Shown here: piece after piece, positions 9,794-21,575 of the stretch
Numbering within the stretch: position 1 is the stretch's first letter
Layout of the letters: each line of letters opens with the position of its first letter
Position numbers and translations under genes: made by a program
Assembly: GCF_000485795.1 (NCBI RefSeq)
Contig: NZ_AXZL01000076.1
Span: 645,895-709,894, forward strand
Length of the DNA stretch: 64,000 bases
Direction: 5' to 3'
Source of the DNA: Shewanella decolorationis S12
GTDB taxonomy: Bacteria; Pseudomonadota; Gammaproteobacteria; Enterobacterales; Shewanellaceae
The notes under the pieces: generated by a model
Databases searched by the model: none
Told to the model about the DNA's origin: nothing
The model's input: the letters and a program-made list of their open reading frames with translations, nothing else

Positions 9794-10573
9794 TTAATCG
9801 AGTAAACGCAAAGTCTCACGGTAGGCGCGCTTTTGTTCATAGCTGTGCAGGCGCTGCTGAAACTCGTCGGTCTTAGTAGCTTCAGCCGTCATCTTTAAAG
9901 CGGCTATCGCTTTTTGCTGGGTCGATACCGCGGCACCAAAATCACCGACTTCGGCATAGGCAGCCGCTAAGTTATCGAGGTTGGTGGGGTCGTTCTCATT
10001 CACTTTAAGCAGCTTAAGAGATAACTCGAGCGCTTTATTACCATCGCGATATTCGGCCTCAGGGCAAGTTGCGAGAATCCACGCCACATTGCCAAGGGCA
10101 ATATCATCCCCAACACGAGTAAATTGCTCTACGGCTTTACCGCAGTTACGCGCAATGCCATCGCCACCCGAGGCATAAATAAAGCCTAAACGAAATTGCG
10201 CCCAGCGATTACCGCGCTCACCCATGTCCTTATACCAACGTTCGGCCACGGCTAAGTCACGCTTCACTAACTGCCCTTCAAAGGAGAGATCCGCTAAGGT
10301 TTGCTGCGCCTTTTCGTGTTGCTGCTCAGCGGCAAGGGTCATCCAATGTAATCCGGTTGGCACTTCTTGCTGTACATAACGTCCAGAGAGAAACATGAGT
10401 CCTAGTAAAAATTGTGCGTCGGCATCGCCCTGCTCCGCCTGAACTTGAATATGCACAAATTTACTCGCCGCAACTTCACTAGCTGGCTGTGGAATAGAAA
10501 ATGCGTGCGCGGCAGCACTCATCCCTAGGGATAGAGTGAATCCTGCGCCTAAAACCCATTGCCTGTATTTCAC
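9794..10573 (-). CDS. Periplasmic Sel1-like/TPR repeat protein
   Basis: A 259-residue protein with a signal peptide (residues 1-24, cut near AHA) and helical repeats of the Sel1 type between about 50 and 145 (for example ADAQFLLGLMF and WAQFRLGFIYASG), followed by a tetratricopeptide-like segment (about 195-235: NLDNLAAAYAEVGDFGAAV). Such repeats mediate protein contacts; no enzymatic motif is seen. It is likely exported to the periplasm. It is divergent from crp, with a 419-base gap. I do not recognise a specific function. Confidence 0.7.
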   Translation of the reverse strand: MKYRQWVLGAGFTLSLGMSAAAHAFSIPQPASEVAASKFVHIQVQAEQGDADAQFLLGLMFLSGRYVQQEVPTGLHWMTLAAEQQHEKAQQTLADLSFEGQLVKRDLAVAERWYKDMGERGNRWAQFRLGFIYASGGDGIARNCGKAVEQFTRVGDDIALGNVAWILATCPEAEYRDGNKALELSLKLLKVNENDPTNLDNLAAAYAEVGDFGAAVSTQQKAIAALKMTAEATKTDEFQQRLHSYEQKRAYRETLRLLD

Positions 10574-10766
10574 CTTGTACCTCTTTCAAAAAACAACCGC
10601 GTCTTCAAGTTAGCCTGAATTATTCCCATAAGTCGAGCCTAAATCGGCATAATCGAACCCATATTAAATAGAAATAGCCATAAAGCCCCTCAATAATTCC
10701 ACTTCCCCTATTTATTCGTCGATATTGAGGTTATTTTCTTCACAAAAACCCTTAAATGCGTTTATA

Positions 10767-10788
10767 AGATGTGATTAACTCTACAGAG
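10767..10788. promoter_or_regulatory. Possible Crp binding site upstream of crp
   Basis: The half site TGTGA (10770-10774) is followed after six bases by CTACA (10781-10785); the consensus is TGTGA-N6-TCACA, so the right half matches 3 of 5 positions. It lies about 220 bases upstream of the crp start. Autoregulation is known for enterobacterial crp; for this gene it is only a suggestion. Confidence 0.25.
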
Positions 10789-10929
10789 TTAAGTGAATCC
10801 AGTGAGTTTGGCACCGATTTAGTTGACTAATATCACTAAAGTAGCAAAATAAGCTCTAATTTTAGGTGGTTAATTGCATTTATTCACTCATTCTAAACTA
10901 AGAGGTGTATCAAGTTTTTATGAGTGTAA

Positions 10930-10959
10930 TTGACGTAAAATGCTTATTTAGAATATTCT
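10930..10959 (+). promoter_or_regulatory. Candidate sigma-70 promoter of crp
   Basis: TTGACG at 10930-10935 is a 5/6 match to the -35 element; after an 18-base spacer comes TATTCT (10954-10959), a 4/6 match to the -10. The transcript would start about 25 bases before the crp ATG, leaving room for the GAGGAA ribosome binding site. Confidence 0.4.
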
Positions 10960-10992
10960 TACTTTCGTTTTAATCAATCGAGGAACATCGAC

Positions 10993-11628
10993 ATGGCTCT
11001 GATTGGTAAGCCAAAACCGGACCCAACTTTGGAATGGTTTTTATCACACTGTCACATTCATAAGTATCCCGCTAAAAGCACCTTGATCCATGCTGGTGAA
11101 GACTCAGATACCCTTTATTACATCGTAAAAGGTTCTGTAGCGGTATTGATTAAAGATGAAGAAGGTAAGGAGATGATCCTTTCTTATCTTAATCAAGGCG
11201 ACTTTATCGGTGAGTTAGGATTGTTCGAAGAACAAGCTGAACGTACTGCTTGGGTTCGCGCAAAACAAGCATGTGAAATTGCTGAAATCTCTTATAAGAA
11301 GTTCAAGCAATTAATCCAAGTTAACCCCGAAATTCTGATGAAGCTATCGGCTCAAATGGCGTATCGCCTACAAAGCACTAGCCAGAAAGTGGGTAATTTA
11401 GCGTTCCTCGATGTGGCGGGCCGTATTGCCCAAACATTGTTGCACTTAGCTAAGCAACCCGATGCCATGACTCACCCTGACGGCATGCAAATTAAGATCA
11501 CTCGCCAAGAAATTGGTCAGATCGTCGGTTGCTCCCGCGAAACTGTGGGTCGTATCTTAAAGATGCTTGAAGAGCAGAATTTGATCCAAGCACACGGTAA
11601 AACCATTGTGGTATATGGTACCCGTTAA
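10993..11628 (+). CDS. crp: cAMP receptor protein Crp
   Basis: Global transcription regulator of 211 residues. The N-terminal cyclic-nucleotide domain carries GELGLFEE and the ERTAWVRA segment, matching the phosphate/ribose binding cassette (G-E-L ... R-T/S). The C-terminal helix-turn-helix has [11 protein letters not shown], the recognition helix of enterobacterial Crp, so it should read the TGTGA motif. In Shewanella, Crp is known as the main regulator of anaerobic respiration, unlike E. coli where Fnr dominates; that is established for S. oneidensis and assumed here. The ATG has a GAGGAA site 7 bases ahead. A strong terminator follows. Confidence 0.97.
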   Translation: MALIGKPKPDPTLEWFLSHCHIHKYPAKSTLIHAGEDSDTLYYIVKGSVAVLIKDEEGKEMILSYLNQGDFIGELGLFEEQAERTAWVRAKQACEIAEISYKKFKQLIQVNPEILMKLSAQMAYRLQSTSQKVGNLAFLDVAGRIAQTLLHLAKQPDAMTHPDGMQIKITRQEIGQIVGCSRETVGRILKMLEEQNLIQAHGKTIVVYGTR

Positions 11629-11666
11629 GATAGACTTCAGCTTGATTTAAGCCTGTTTCATTAAAG

Positions 11667-11698
11667 TGGCCTAGCATAAAATCTAGGCCATTTTTTAT
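11667..11698 (+). terminator. Rho-independent terminator of crp
   Basis: An 8-bp perfect stem (11667-11674 with 11683-11690), 8-base loop, then six T residues. It separates crp from the PepSY gene that starts 13 bases later. Confidence 0.88.
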
Positions 11699-11710
11699 TG
11701 GGGAGCATAA

Positions 11711-12058
11711 ATGAAACGGCTGTTATTTATCGGTTTTTTCAGTCTGTTTACGCTGGTGCATCCAACAATAATTCACGCCGAACCGATTGAATTAGAACAT
11801 TATCAAGCCAAGGCTTTAGTCAACTCTGGACAAATTTTATCACTCAATGGCACCCTTGCTGTGGTGAATCAATTCTGCCAAGGCGAACTAATTGACGCGC
11901 ATCTCTATCAAGAAGATCATAAATGGCGCTATGATTTACAAATCAAAGTGCAACGCGGCCAAATAGTGAATCTGAGTATTGATGCCACCAATGGTCAACT
12001 TGAACACTCCACCGCACTACCGAGCGAATGTCGAAAACATGAAACTGCTACTCGTTGA
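11711..12058 (+). CDS. Small periplasmic PepSY-like protein
   Basis: A 115-residue secreted protein: signal peptide at 1-23 (cut after IIHA), then one PepSY-like fold (about 25-105) with the typical ending VNLSIDATNGQLE. Two Cys residues (near 56 and 107) could form a disulfide in the periplasm. The ATG has a GGGGAG site. Its last 20 bases overlap the response regulator gene, so the three genes are almost surely one operon. PepSY proteins next to two-component genes are often taken as periplasmic modulators of the sensor; that role here is inference. Confidence 0.75.
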   Translation: MKRLLFIGFFSLFTLVHPTIIHAEPIELEHYQAKALVNSGQILSLNGTLAVVNQFCQGELIDAHLYQEDHKWRYDLQIKVQRGQIVNLSIDATNGQLEHSTALPSECRKHETATR

Positions 12059-12713
12059 AGATAACCCTATGTTGGTCTCCGAACTGGAGAAGCAACTCAA
12101 ACAGGCTGGCTACGTTACCGATATTACTGACAAAGCGCTTGAAGCCGATTACCTAGTAAAAGAAACCCAATACGATTGCGTGATTTTAGATATTGGCCTT
12201 CCCGACGGTAATGGACTGGAATTACTCGAAGGCTGGCGTAATCAAGGTATTAGCACACCGGTTATTATGCTTACCGCTCGCAGCCAATGGCATGAAAAGG
12301 TCGAAGGCTTTAATGCCGGCGCCGATGATTATTTAGGTAAACCCTTCCATGCACAGGAACTACTCGCGCGTATCCAAGCGCTTATTCACCGTGCACACGG
12401 TCGGTTAAATAATCCAAGTAAACAGTTGAGCTATGGTGGCGTCACCTTAGATGAGGCGGAGCAGACAGTCAGCGTTGGCGAGCACTTGTATGAATTGACC
12501 GCAATGGAGTTCAGGCTGTTAAAGATCTTCCTCATGTCGCCTAAGAAGCTGTTATCCAAGGCACAACTGACGGACAAGCTCTATCAGTTTGACGATGAGA
12601 AAGAGAGTAACGTAGTTGAAGTTTACGTGACTCACCTACGTAAGAAACTCGGTAAAACCGCGATTGAAACCCGCCGCGGCCAAGGTTATATCTTCCACGG
12701 CCTGACTGCATGA
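12039..12713 (+). CDS. OmpR/PhoP-family response regulator
   Basis: DNA-binding response regulator, 224 residues. Receiver domain at 1-115 with the acidic pair ED (7-8), phospho-acceptor Asp51 in VILDIGLPDG, and the K in LGKPF; winged-helix output domain with VVEVYVTHLRKKLGK and ETRRGQGYIF near the end. An upstream ATG at 11979 is in frame, but MKLLLVEDN at 12039 is the standard start. It overlaps the PepSY gene by 20 bases and the kinase gene by 4 bases (ATGA). Closest to PhoP/QseB-like regulators by eye; the stimulus and targets are unknown. Confidence 0.9.
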   Translation: MKLLLVEDNPMLVSELEKQLKQAGYVTDITDKALEADYLVKETQYDCVILDIGLPDGNGLELLEGWRNQGISTPVIMLTARSQWHEKVEGFNAGADDYLGKPFHAQELLARIQALIHRAHGRLNNPSKQLSYGGVTLDEAEQTVSVGEHLYELTAMEFRLLKIFLMSPKKLLSKAQLTDKLYQFDDEKESNVVEVYVTHLRKKLGKTAIETRRGQGYIFHGLTA

Positions 12714-14038
12714 TCTCCATTCGCACTAAGCTCAGTTTATGGTTAACGGGCTTATTGGTGTTAGGCACAGTGATTGGACTCATATTGTTTGAGTCCATGC
12801 TGCGCCAAGCGTTTCACGACTCCATTATCAACCGCTTAGAAGAAGATCTTGAGCACATCATGTTGGCGACCCATATCAATAATGGGGAGATCCATATCGA
12901 TCAGAGCCAACTGTCAAGCTTCTATCGCCCTGCCTATTCGGGCCGTTATTTCCAGCTCAACCTGCCCAATGAAGTGATCCGCTCCCGCTCCCTGTGGGAC
13001 ATGCAGCTCGATATCGAACCTTTAGCGCCAAACCAGACCCGCGTATGGCAGGCAAAAGGTCCGAAAAACAATGATATGCAGCTATTATCCCTAGGACTTA
13101 ACTCCAGCAGCGCCAATGTCACCGCGACACTTACAGTAGCGCAGGATTTGAGTATCGGCCGACGCGTGTTTAGTGAGGTCTATGGCACTAAGCTTGGGAT
13201 TAACCTCGCCATGTTGGTGGCCATGATCGCGGGGATCTTCTTGATCCTGCGTCAATCCTTTAAACCGGTAAAACAGATCCAACATGCACTCTCCCGCCTA
13301 CAAGAAGGCGAGATTAACGCCTTAGAGCTGAATAACATTCCGCCTGAAGTGCAACCGCTGGCGAAGACCTACAACGAATTATTGGAATACACCGCCAAGC
13401 AAATTGAGCGTAGTCGCAACAACTTAGGCAACTTAAGCCATGGGCTGAAAACCCCGCTGGCGGTGATGCAACAACAAGTTGAAGCCTTAGGGCTGAAAGA
13501 TCCCGATACCGCCATGGCGCTGCAACAGCAGCTCGACGCTATCCATAAAATGGTCGAGCGTAAACTTGCAGCGGCGCGGATCACCGGCGATATGTTACCT
13601 GCCGCACAGTTAGTGGTACCGAGGGATCTTCACAGCCTCGCCAATACCCTCAACAAAGTGCATAGAAGTAAAAACATCAACTGCGACTTTGAGCTTGATC
13701 CTAGTATCCAGCGCCTGCCCATCCATAGGGAAGATGGTATGGAGCTCTTAGGAAATCTGCTCGATAACGCCTTTAAATGGGCGGGCAGCCAAGTCACAGT
13801 AAAACTATGGAAGGAACAAAACAAACTCTGCCTCAGCATAGATGATGATGGCCCTGGCGTTGCCGACGACGAACTCGATAAACTCACCCAAAGGGGCACG
13901 CGCCTCGATGAATCTGTGATGGGTCATGGCCTAGGGTTATCGATAGTAAAAGAAATTGCCGAGCAATATGGCATTGAGCTTAAATTTAAGCACAGCAGCC
14001 ACTTATCTGGCCTCAGCATTGAGCTGGTATTTAGTTAA
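12710..14038 (+). CDS. Membrane sensor histidine kinase (PhoQ/QseC-like)
   Basis: A 442-residue kinase, partner of the overlapping regulator. Membrane segments at about 10-30 and 181-200 flank a periplasmic sensor of about 150 residues. Then a HAMP-like linker, HisKA with His244 in NLSHGLKTPL, and an ATPase domain with N box (LLGNLLDNAFKWA), DDGPG and GHGLGLSIV. All catalytic boxes are intact. The translationally coupled start and the upstream PepSY gene suggest a three-part signalling unit. A bidirectional terminator follows. Confidence 0.9.
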   Translation: MISIRTKLSLWLTGLLVLGTVIGLILFESMLRQAFHDSIINRLEEDLEHIMLATHINNGEIHIDQSQLSSFYRPAYSGRYFQLNLPNEVIRSRSLWDMQLDIEPLAPNQTRVWQAKGPKNNDMQLLSLGLNSSSANVTATLTVAQDLSIGRRVFSEVYGTKLGINLAMLVAMIAGIFLILRQSFKPVKQIQHALSRLQEGEINALELNNIPPEVQPLAKTYNELLEYTAKQIERSRNNLGNLSHGLKTPLAVMQQQVEALGLKDPDTAMALQQQLDAIHKMVERKLAAARITGDMLPAAQLVVPRDLHSLANTLNKVHRSKNINCDFELDPSIQRLPIHREDGMELLGNLLDNAFKWAGSQVTVKLWKEQNKLCLSIDDDGPGVADDELDKLTQRGTRLDESVMGHGLGLSIVKEIAEQYGIELKFKHSSHLSGLSIELVFS

Positions 14039-14087
14039 GCGTGCTTAGCGAACAAGTGTTAAGCTATGTGCTCTAAGTGCTACCAAT

Positions 14088-14115
14088 AAAAACGCCATCG
14101 AACGATGGCGTTTTT
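14088..14115. terminator. Bidirectional terminator
   Basis: A 13-bp perfect stem (14088-14100 with 14103-14115) with A tract on one side and T tract on the other. It serves the plus-strand kinase gene ending at 14038 and the minus-strand DUF1338 gene ending at 14149. Confidence 0.9.
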
Positions 14116-14148
14116 GTTTGAGATGAGTCAGCAAATCGCCTTAATTCA

Positions 14149-14952
14149 TTAGGCCTTTTTCGCGTTGGTGCTCTCAAAAATCTTATCGGCTGATGCAGCC
14201 ACAAACCCAGTGTACAGCTCGCCATTCGCCTTGGGATAACGCAGGGCAAATTCATAGAAGCAGCTTGGGATCTCAACCGTTGCATCGCTAAATGCCACTG
14301 CGATTTTATCGGCCATGGTCGATGATTGTTCCAGTAACACCTCTGGCGAACCTTTGATCTCGCCACCTGAACTATTGAGCACAAAGCCCGCTTGCTTAAG
14401 CGCATTGTTCACAGACTCTAATGTCTCGAAGCCCTCGAGGTGATTGATAGAGACTGTAAAATGGTTGGCACGGTAGCCAAAGGCCGCAACCCAAGCCGCA
14501 TATTCGCTCTCTTCGAGCAGCGTCTCATAGGTCTTAGCATCCAGCGTCCAATGGCGACCCGAATAGATAAAGTTATCCGCTTTAGTCGCCTCTTCATCCA
14601 CTTGGGCAATCAAACCTTGGATAGTGCTTTGCAGCGATGGGCTAAATTCTTCCACCAATAACTCAGAAATAAACACCTTTGGCTGAGTCGCATCTGGGTG
14701 CTCAAAATGCTTAGCCACCAGTTTTTTCTGTTCAAACTTATAGTCACCACAAGCCACATAACCTAAAGAGGTAAAGTGCTCGGCCAATACGGCTAAATTC
14801 ACCTTAGCGATGTTAAAAGTACGCAGGGCGATATGGTCGTTGATAATCGGCTTACCGTGTCCGAGTAGCTCGTGCACCTTGGCCGCAGATGGGGTCATTT
14901 GAATATAGTCTTGCCAGAGAGCGGCAAATAACGCATTGATATCTGTGTGCAT
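14149..14952 (-). CDS. DUF1338 protein, 2-oxoadipate dioxygenase/decarboxylase-like
   Basis: A 267-residue member of DUF1338, the family of the Fe(II) enzyme HglS (YdcJ), which turns 2-oxoadipate into D-2-hydroxyglutarate in lysine breakdown. Candidate metal ligands: His40 in NDHIALRTF, His164 in RANHFTVSINH, and Glu234 in FYEFALRYP, in the order His-His-Glu known for the family. It is much shorter than HglS/YdcJ (about 450 residues), so the substrate may differ. It lies downstream of astD on the same strand, but after a good terminator. Cytoplasmic. Confidence 0.75.
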   Translation of the reverse strand: MHTDINALFAALWQDYIQMTPSAAKVHELLGHGKPIINDHIALRTFNIAKVNLAVLAEHFTSLGYVACGDYKFEQKKLVAKHFEHPDATQPKVFISELLVEEFSPSLQSTIQGLIAQVDEEATKADNFIYSGRHWTLDAKTYETLLEESEYAAWVAAFGYRANHFTVSINHLEGFETLESVNNALKQAGFVLNSSGGEIKGSPEVLLEQSSTMADKIAVAFSDATVEIPSCFYEFALRYPKANGELYTGFVAASADKIFESTNAKKA

Positions 14953-15083
14953 AAAAAACTCCTTTTATTGTGCTGCGACTATAGTGCGTATTGTTTTGCC
15001 GCTCGCACTCAATGTAACGACCCTAGCCACTTGCTGCACAACGGCGCTCAGTAGCAGCCCAAGTAACGTTACTGCTTGCTATG

Positions 15084-15109
15084 AAAAAGGAAGAACCTAG
15101 GTTCTTCCT
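15084..15109 (-). terminator. Rho-independent terminator of astD
   Basis: A perfect 22-base palindrome (15088-15109), which folds to a hairpin with a very small loop, followed on the minus strand by five T residues. It lies 9 bases past the astD stop. Confidence 0.8.
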
Positions 15110-15117
15110 CAATGATG

Positions 15118-16584
<1,467 letters not shown>

Positions 16585-16590
16585 CTATTC

Positions 16591-17610
16591 CTACATTGCC
16601 AAAATACGGATTTGATCGCCTTTTGCGAGTAACAAACCCTCGGCGAGTTCTGGGCTTATTACCACCTGCTCGGTTTTGTCATCGACAGCAAGACAAGCGG
16701 AGGTCGCACGGTAATTGGCTAATTGAGTGTTAGAGACAATAAATTGCTTATCGGATTCAGGCATTTCACCAATATCCACGGTCAGCAGACGGCTCTCACG
16801 CACGGCGCGGATATCTGTGAGACGGCATTCCACCGTTGGACCACCATCGAAAATATCCACATAACCACGGCATCTAAAGCCTTCGGCCTGAAGCAGACTC
16901 AAGGCTGGACGGGTATTGGTGTGCACTTCGCCTATCACTTTTTGTGCTTCTTCTGGCAGCAGGCAAACGTACACGGGGTTGCGGGGCATCATCTCCGCCA
17001 TAAAGGCTTTTTTGCCTAGACCCGACAGGTAATCGGCCTGAACAAAATCAATACCTAAAAAGTTTTTTTGCAGCCAACCATAGAAGGGGGAATGACCATC
17101 GGCATCGCTCACACCACGCATTTCGGCAATCACAGTCTCGCCAAAACGCTTTGCATGTTGAGCTAAAAACAGAAAACGGCTGCGGGATAACATGCGGCCA
17201 TTATTCCCCTTACGATAAGGCTCCCGTAAAAACAGGGTACAAAGCTCGGCGGCGCCAGTGTAATCGTGGCACAGAGTTAAGGTTTCGACCTCGTTGCGAA
17301 CTTCGATTTGCTCAGAATGATAAACCTCTGTCCCGAGGCGATAGTGGTAGAAGGCATCCTCCATACCCACTGCGGCTTCAATGGCACAAGTACCAACCAC
17401 TTCGCGGGTCGCGGTATCCTCGAGTACCATCAAATAGCCTTCATCGAAGGGCTTATCAACCACCTTAACGAATGAGGCTTCTGCACGGGCAATTTTATGC
17501 CTAAGCAAATCGGCATTGACTGGCAATGAGGTAAAGCCATGGCCAGACTCTTCGGCGATTTGATATAGAGATTCAAAATCGCCTGCCTTAATAGGACGTA
17601 TGATTAACAT
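16591..17610 (-). CDS. astA: Arginine N-succinyltransferase
   Basis: First enzyme of the arginine succinyltransferase pathway, transferring succinyl from succinyl-CoA to arginine (339 residues, usual length). Family hallmarks: MLIIRPIKAGDFESL at the start, SRSRFLFLA, EMRGVSDADGHSPFY and DIFDGGPTVEC. A GNAT-like fold in the cytoplasm. It lies between argD and astD; the 127-base gap to argD contains a terminator, so it may have its own promoter there. Confidence 0.95.
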   Translation of the reverse strand: MLIIRPIKAGDFESLYQIAEESGHGFTSLPVNADLLRHKIARAEASFVKVVDKPFDEGYLMVLEDTATREVVGTCAIEAAVGMEDAFYHYRLGTEVYHSEQIEVRNEVETLTLCHDYTGAAELCTLFLREPYRKGNNGRMLSRSRFLFLAQHAKRFGETVIAEMRGVSDADGHSPFYGWLQKNFLGIDFVQADYLSGLGKKAFMAEMMPRNPVYVCLLPEEAQKVIGEVHTNTRPALSLLQAEGFRCRGYVDIFDGGPTVECRLTDIRAVRESRLLTVDIGEMPESDKQFIVSNTQLANYRATSACLAVDDKTEQVVISPELAEGLLLAKGDQIRILAM

Positions 17611-17699
17611 CTTAGTGTCTCCTCACTTAAGCTTGCTGTGCATCAAGGCGCCTATCTTAAAAAAGACAGGATAGATACACGCAAGTATTCCCTGACAAA

Positions 17700-17731
17700 A
17701 AAGGAGTGCGAATAAAATTCAGCACTCCTTT
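17700..17731 (-). terminator. Rho-independent terminator between argD and astA
   Basis: A 10-bp perfect stem (17700-17709 with 17722-17731) with a 12-base loop; on the minus strand it is followed by six T residues. It stands just past the argD stop and would reduce read-through into astA. Confidence 0.8.
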
Positions 17732-17737
17732 GGTCGC

Positions 17738-19263
<1,526 letters not shown>

Positions 19264-20175
19264 TTAACGAATCAGCTGTGAAAGCACAAAATCTGCAATT
19301 TGCTCCCTCGCCTCAAGCGCTTCTGGCAACAGATGGAACAGAGGAAAAACATGGGGCATGTTGTGATAAAAACGCGATTCGATCGCGCCACCACAGGCCT
19401 TAATTTGCATAACCAGTCGTTCTGAGTCCTGTAAAAGTAACTCGCGCGTACCAGCAATCACTAAGAGTGGCGGCAAGTCAGCCAAGTTCCCCTGTAAAGG
19501 TGAAACCCGTTCAGACATAGGATTCGCCCCTGCAAGATACGCTCCACGCAGCCGCAATAGCGACTCAATGGTAAAGAACGGATCATCGGCGCCTAAAATC
19601 AGCTCAGTATCGCCCGTAATGGCTAAATCAAGCGCGGGTGACAACAACACACAGGCTTTAGGCATGGGCAGATGGCGCTTTTTAAGTTCGAGCAACAGAC
19701 TTAAGGCTAAATTGCCGCCGGCAGAATCGCCCATTAGCACCAGATTATCGTTGCCTTTCAACTCAATTAAATGCAGGTAAGCCTCGACCACATCGTCACA
19801 GGGCGCGGGATACGGATGTTCCGGTGCTAAACGATAATCCGGGATAAACGTGTCTAGGCGACAACGTTCGCTGATATCGGCCACCAGTCTTGCATGGGCA
19901 TGGGGAGTCTTAAAACAGAATCCGCCGCCGCGAATGTAAAATAGATTGCCCAAACGCGGCGTGTCATTGAGCAGCAAATAATGCAGTAGTGTGGAATGTT
20001 GTAAGGGAATTGAGGCAGTAACGAGTTTTTCAGGCCATGGCAACCAGCGCTTATCTAGCTCTAATAAACGTTGCCGAACTTGGCTTAGAGGGAGTTTGGC
20101 TTTACCTCGGCTGATCGATGGCCGTGCCACATAGGATAAAATAGTATTTAATACAGAAGCTTGCCAGCTTGGCAT
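19264..20175 (-). CDS. Alpha/beta-hydrolase, hormone-sensitive-lipase-type esterase
   Basis: A 303-residue esterase of the bacterial HSL family. Nucleophile Ser151 in GDSAGGN, catalytic His275 in MPHVFPLF, and acid residue in the AGTRELLLQDS segment (about 241-251). The oxyanion motif usually written HGGG reads RGGG here (82-85), a noteworthy substitution. No signal peptide, so cytoplasmic. It is followed by argD after 308 bases and preceded by an HDOD gene. Substrate unknown, probably short-chain esters. Confidence 0.82.
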   Translation of the reverse strand: MPSWQASVLNTILSYVARPSISRGKAKLPLSQVRQRLLELDKRWLPWPEKLVTASIPLQHSTLLHYLLLNDTPRLGNLFYIRGGGFCFKTPHAHARLVADISERCRLDTFIPDYRLAPEHPYPAPCDDVVEAYLHLIELKGNDNLVLMGDSAGGNLALSLLLELKKRHLPMPKACVLLSPALDLAITGDTELILGADDPFFTIESLLRLRGAYLAGANPMSERVSPLQGNLADLPPLLVIAGTRELLLQDSERLVMQIKACGGAIESRFYHNMPHVFPLFHLLPEALEAREQIADFVLSQLIR

Positions 20176-20230
20176 TTTCCGTCCTCCACATCAGTGCCGC
20201 AATTAGACACCGATGGGAACGGCGTGCAGA

Positions 20231-21376
20231 TTACAGCAGATCCAACTTCCGATAATTCTGTGCTTTTAGGCGCAGTACTTCCTGCTCGCTGAGCTCGTAA
20301 TAATCGAACATTAAGCGTTTTTCCTGCGGCTCGATTTGGCGCATCTCTTCAAGCAACAGCACCTTAGCATAACAATTCGCCCGTGCCACTAATGCGGCCG
20401 GCATAGAGAGTTCGCGGTAAGTTAAAGTTTGGTCCAACTCTTTAAGCAATTGAGTTAATGGACTCTGCTCAAACTTAAGTAACTCTAATAGTTGCCAATT
20501 AAGCTTATGTCCATGGGCTAACACTTGCTCAAAAACCACTTTAGCAGGGAATTCGGTGGCAATAACAGCATCATACACTTCTTTATCGCGACTCGAGCTT
20601 GCCTCACGGATCCAATTGCCCCACGTTTTATCAAATAAACGCGCGCTGAGACTCAGCACGACCGAGGTGCCTAACTGATTCAATAATGCACCACTATAAA
20701 CTAAGGCCGAGTCAGTATTATGAAGCTGCGCTAACGCATTCGCGGCTATTCCGCTCACAATGCTATAGCGCCATAGCTTACGGGTGGTCCAGAGTAACTT
20801 AGCATTGCCACTGGGCAGCCAATTACGCAGGCAAAAATAAGGAATAATGGTGCGCAGGTTTTCTATACCAATATAATTCATCACTAATTTGATATCGGTG
20901 ACGCGTACGTCGGAACTTTGCGGGCGGCGCGCCCGAAATGCAGGACTATTAACCATATTGGTTAAATCGCGACACAACCAGCTTAAATTACTGATTAAAG
21001 GTCTTAACCGCGTCGCATCTAGGTTTTTTGCCAGCAACAGCTCGAGCAACAGGAGCTGTGACTCGTTAATATCCGACTTTGCCAGCACTAACTCTGGGGA
21101 TGCCAGTTGATGCTCAATGGCATTATTGACCGTTTCGGTGAGTTGCTTTGAGATGGCCTCAAAAACTTCACGGGCCTGAATTTGTTTGAGAAGTCGCGAC
21201 AGAATCGCCTCTCGCTCGACATCGAGTTTATTGGCATCGGCCTCAAGCTCTCGGTCTAAATCATCCAATAGAGTAGGACTGGCTTTTTGTTTACCGAGAA
21301 TAAGTTGCTGATAGAGTCTATGTTCTATCTCTAAAACCTTGCCAGGTCTAACACCACCCGCTACCGATATCGCCAC
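20231..21376 (-). CDS. HDOD-domain signalling protein
   Basis: A 381-residue cytoplasmic protein. The central part (about 120-330) has HDOD features: LTNMVNSPAFRARR, then TDIKLVMNYIGIENLRTIIPY and a helical bundle, as in HDOD proteins that often work with c-di-GMP or two-component signalling. The N-terminal 100 residues are helical and acidic/basic (possible coiled coil). No catalytic HD pair is evident. Gene neighbours give no clear partner. The function is not known. Confidence 0.7.
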   Translation of the reverse strand: MAISVAGGVRPGKVLEIEHRLYQQLILGKQKASPTLLDDLDRELEADANKLDVEREAILSRLLKQIQAREVFEAISKQLTETVNNAIEHQLASPELVLAKSDINESQLLLLELLLAKNLDATRLRPLISNLSWLCRDLTNMVNSPAFRARRPQSSDVRVTDIKLVMNYIGIENLRTIIPYFCLRNWLPSGNAKLLWTTRKLWRYSIVSGIAANALAQLHNTDSALVYSGALLNQLGTSVVLSLSARLFDKTWGNWIREASSSRDKEVYDAVIATEFPAKVVFEQVLAHGHKLNWQLLELLKFEQSPLTQLLKELDQTLTYRELSMPAALVARANCYAKVLLLEEMRQIEPQEKRLMFDYYELSEQEVLRLKAQNYRKLDLL

Positions 21377-21535
21377 AGTTTATCTTTCCTATTTCGCCCG
21401 TGCTAAGTGGCGCGCATACGCTAAAATCGTTAAAAACATGACAATTTCAGCATATAGGTTACCTCTTGGCAATAAGCAACAGGTCACAATCTCACAACAT
21501 TAATGCAGGGCTTGCGCCCGTAAATTATGCTCAAG

Positions 21536-21560
21536 AAAAAGGCCTCGATATGAGGCCTTA
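21536..21560 (-). terminator. Rho-independent terminator of the S9 peptidase gene
   Basis: An 8-bp perfect stem (21539-21546 with 21552-21559), 5-base loop, then TTTTT on the minus strand, 16 bases past the stop codon at 21576. Confidence 0.85.
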
Positions 21561-21575
21561 ATAGTTTCGCGAAAT

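Larger units (their letters stand above)
10574..10992. promoter_or_regulatory. Divergent intergenic region between Sel1-repeat gene and crp
   Basis: This 419-base AT-rich stretch has no plausible coding frame. It holds the crp promoter candidate and a possible Crp operator listed separately. The left part should hold the promoter of the minus-strand Sel1-repeat gene, but I see no convincing -35/-10 pair there. Confidence 0.5.

Noticed and set aside
10900-10940. Second Crp-like site just before crp
   Set aside because: Half-sites GAGTG and GACGT do not fit TGTGA-N6-TCACA.
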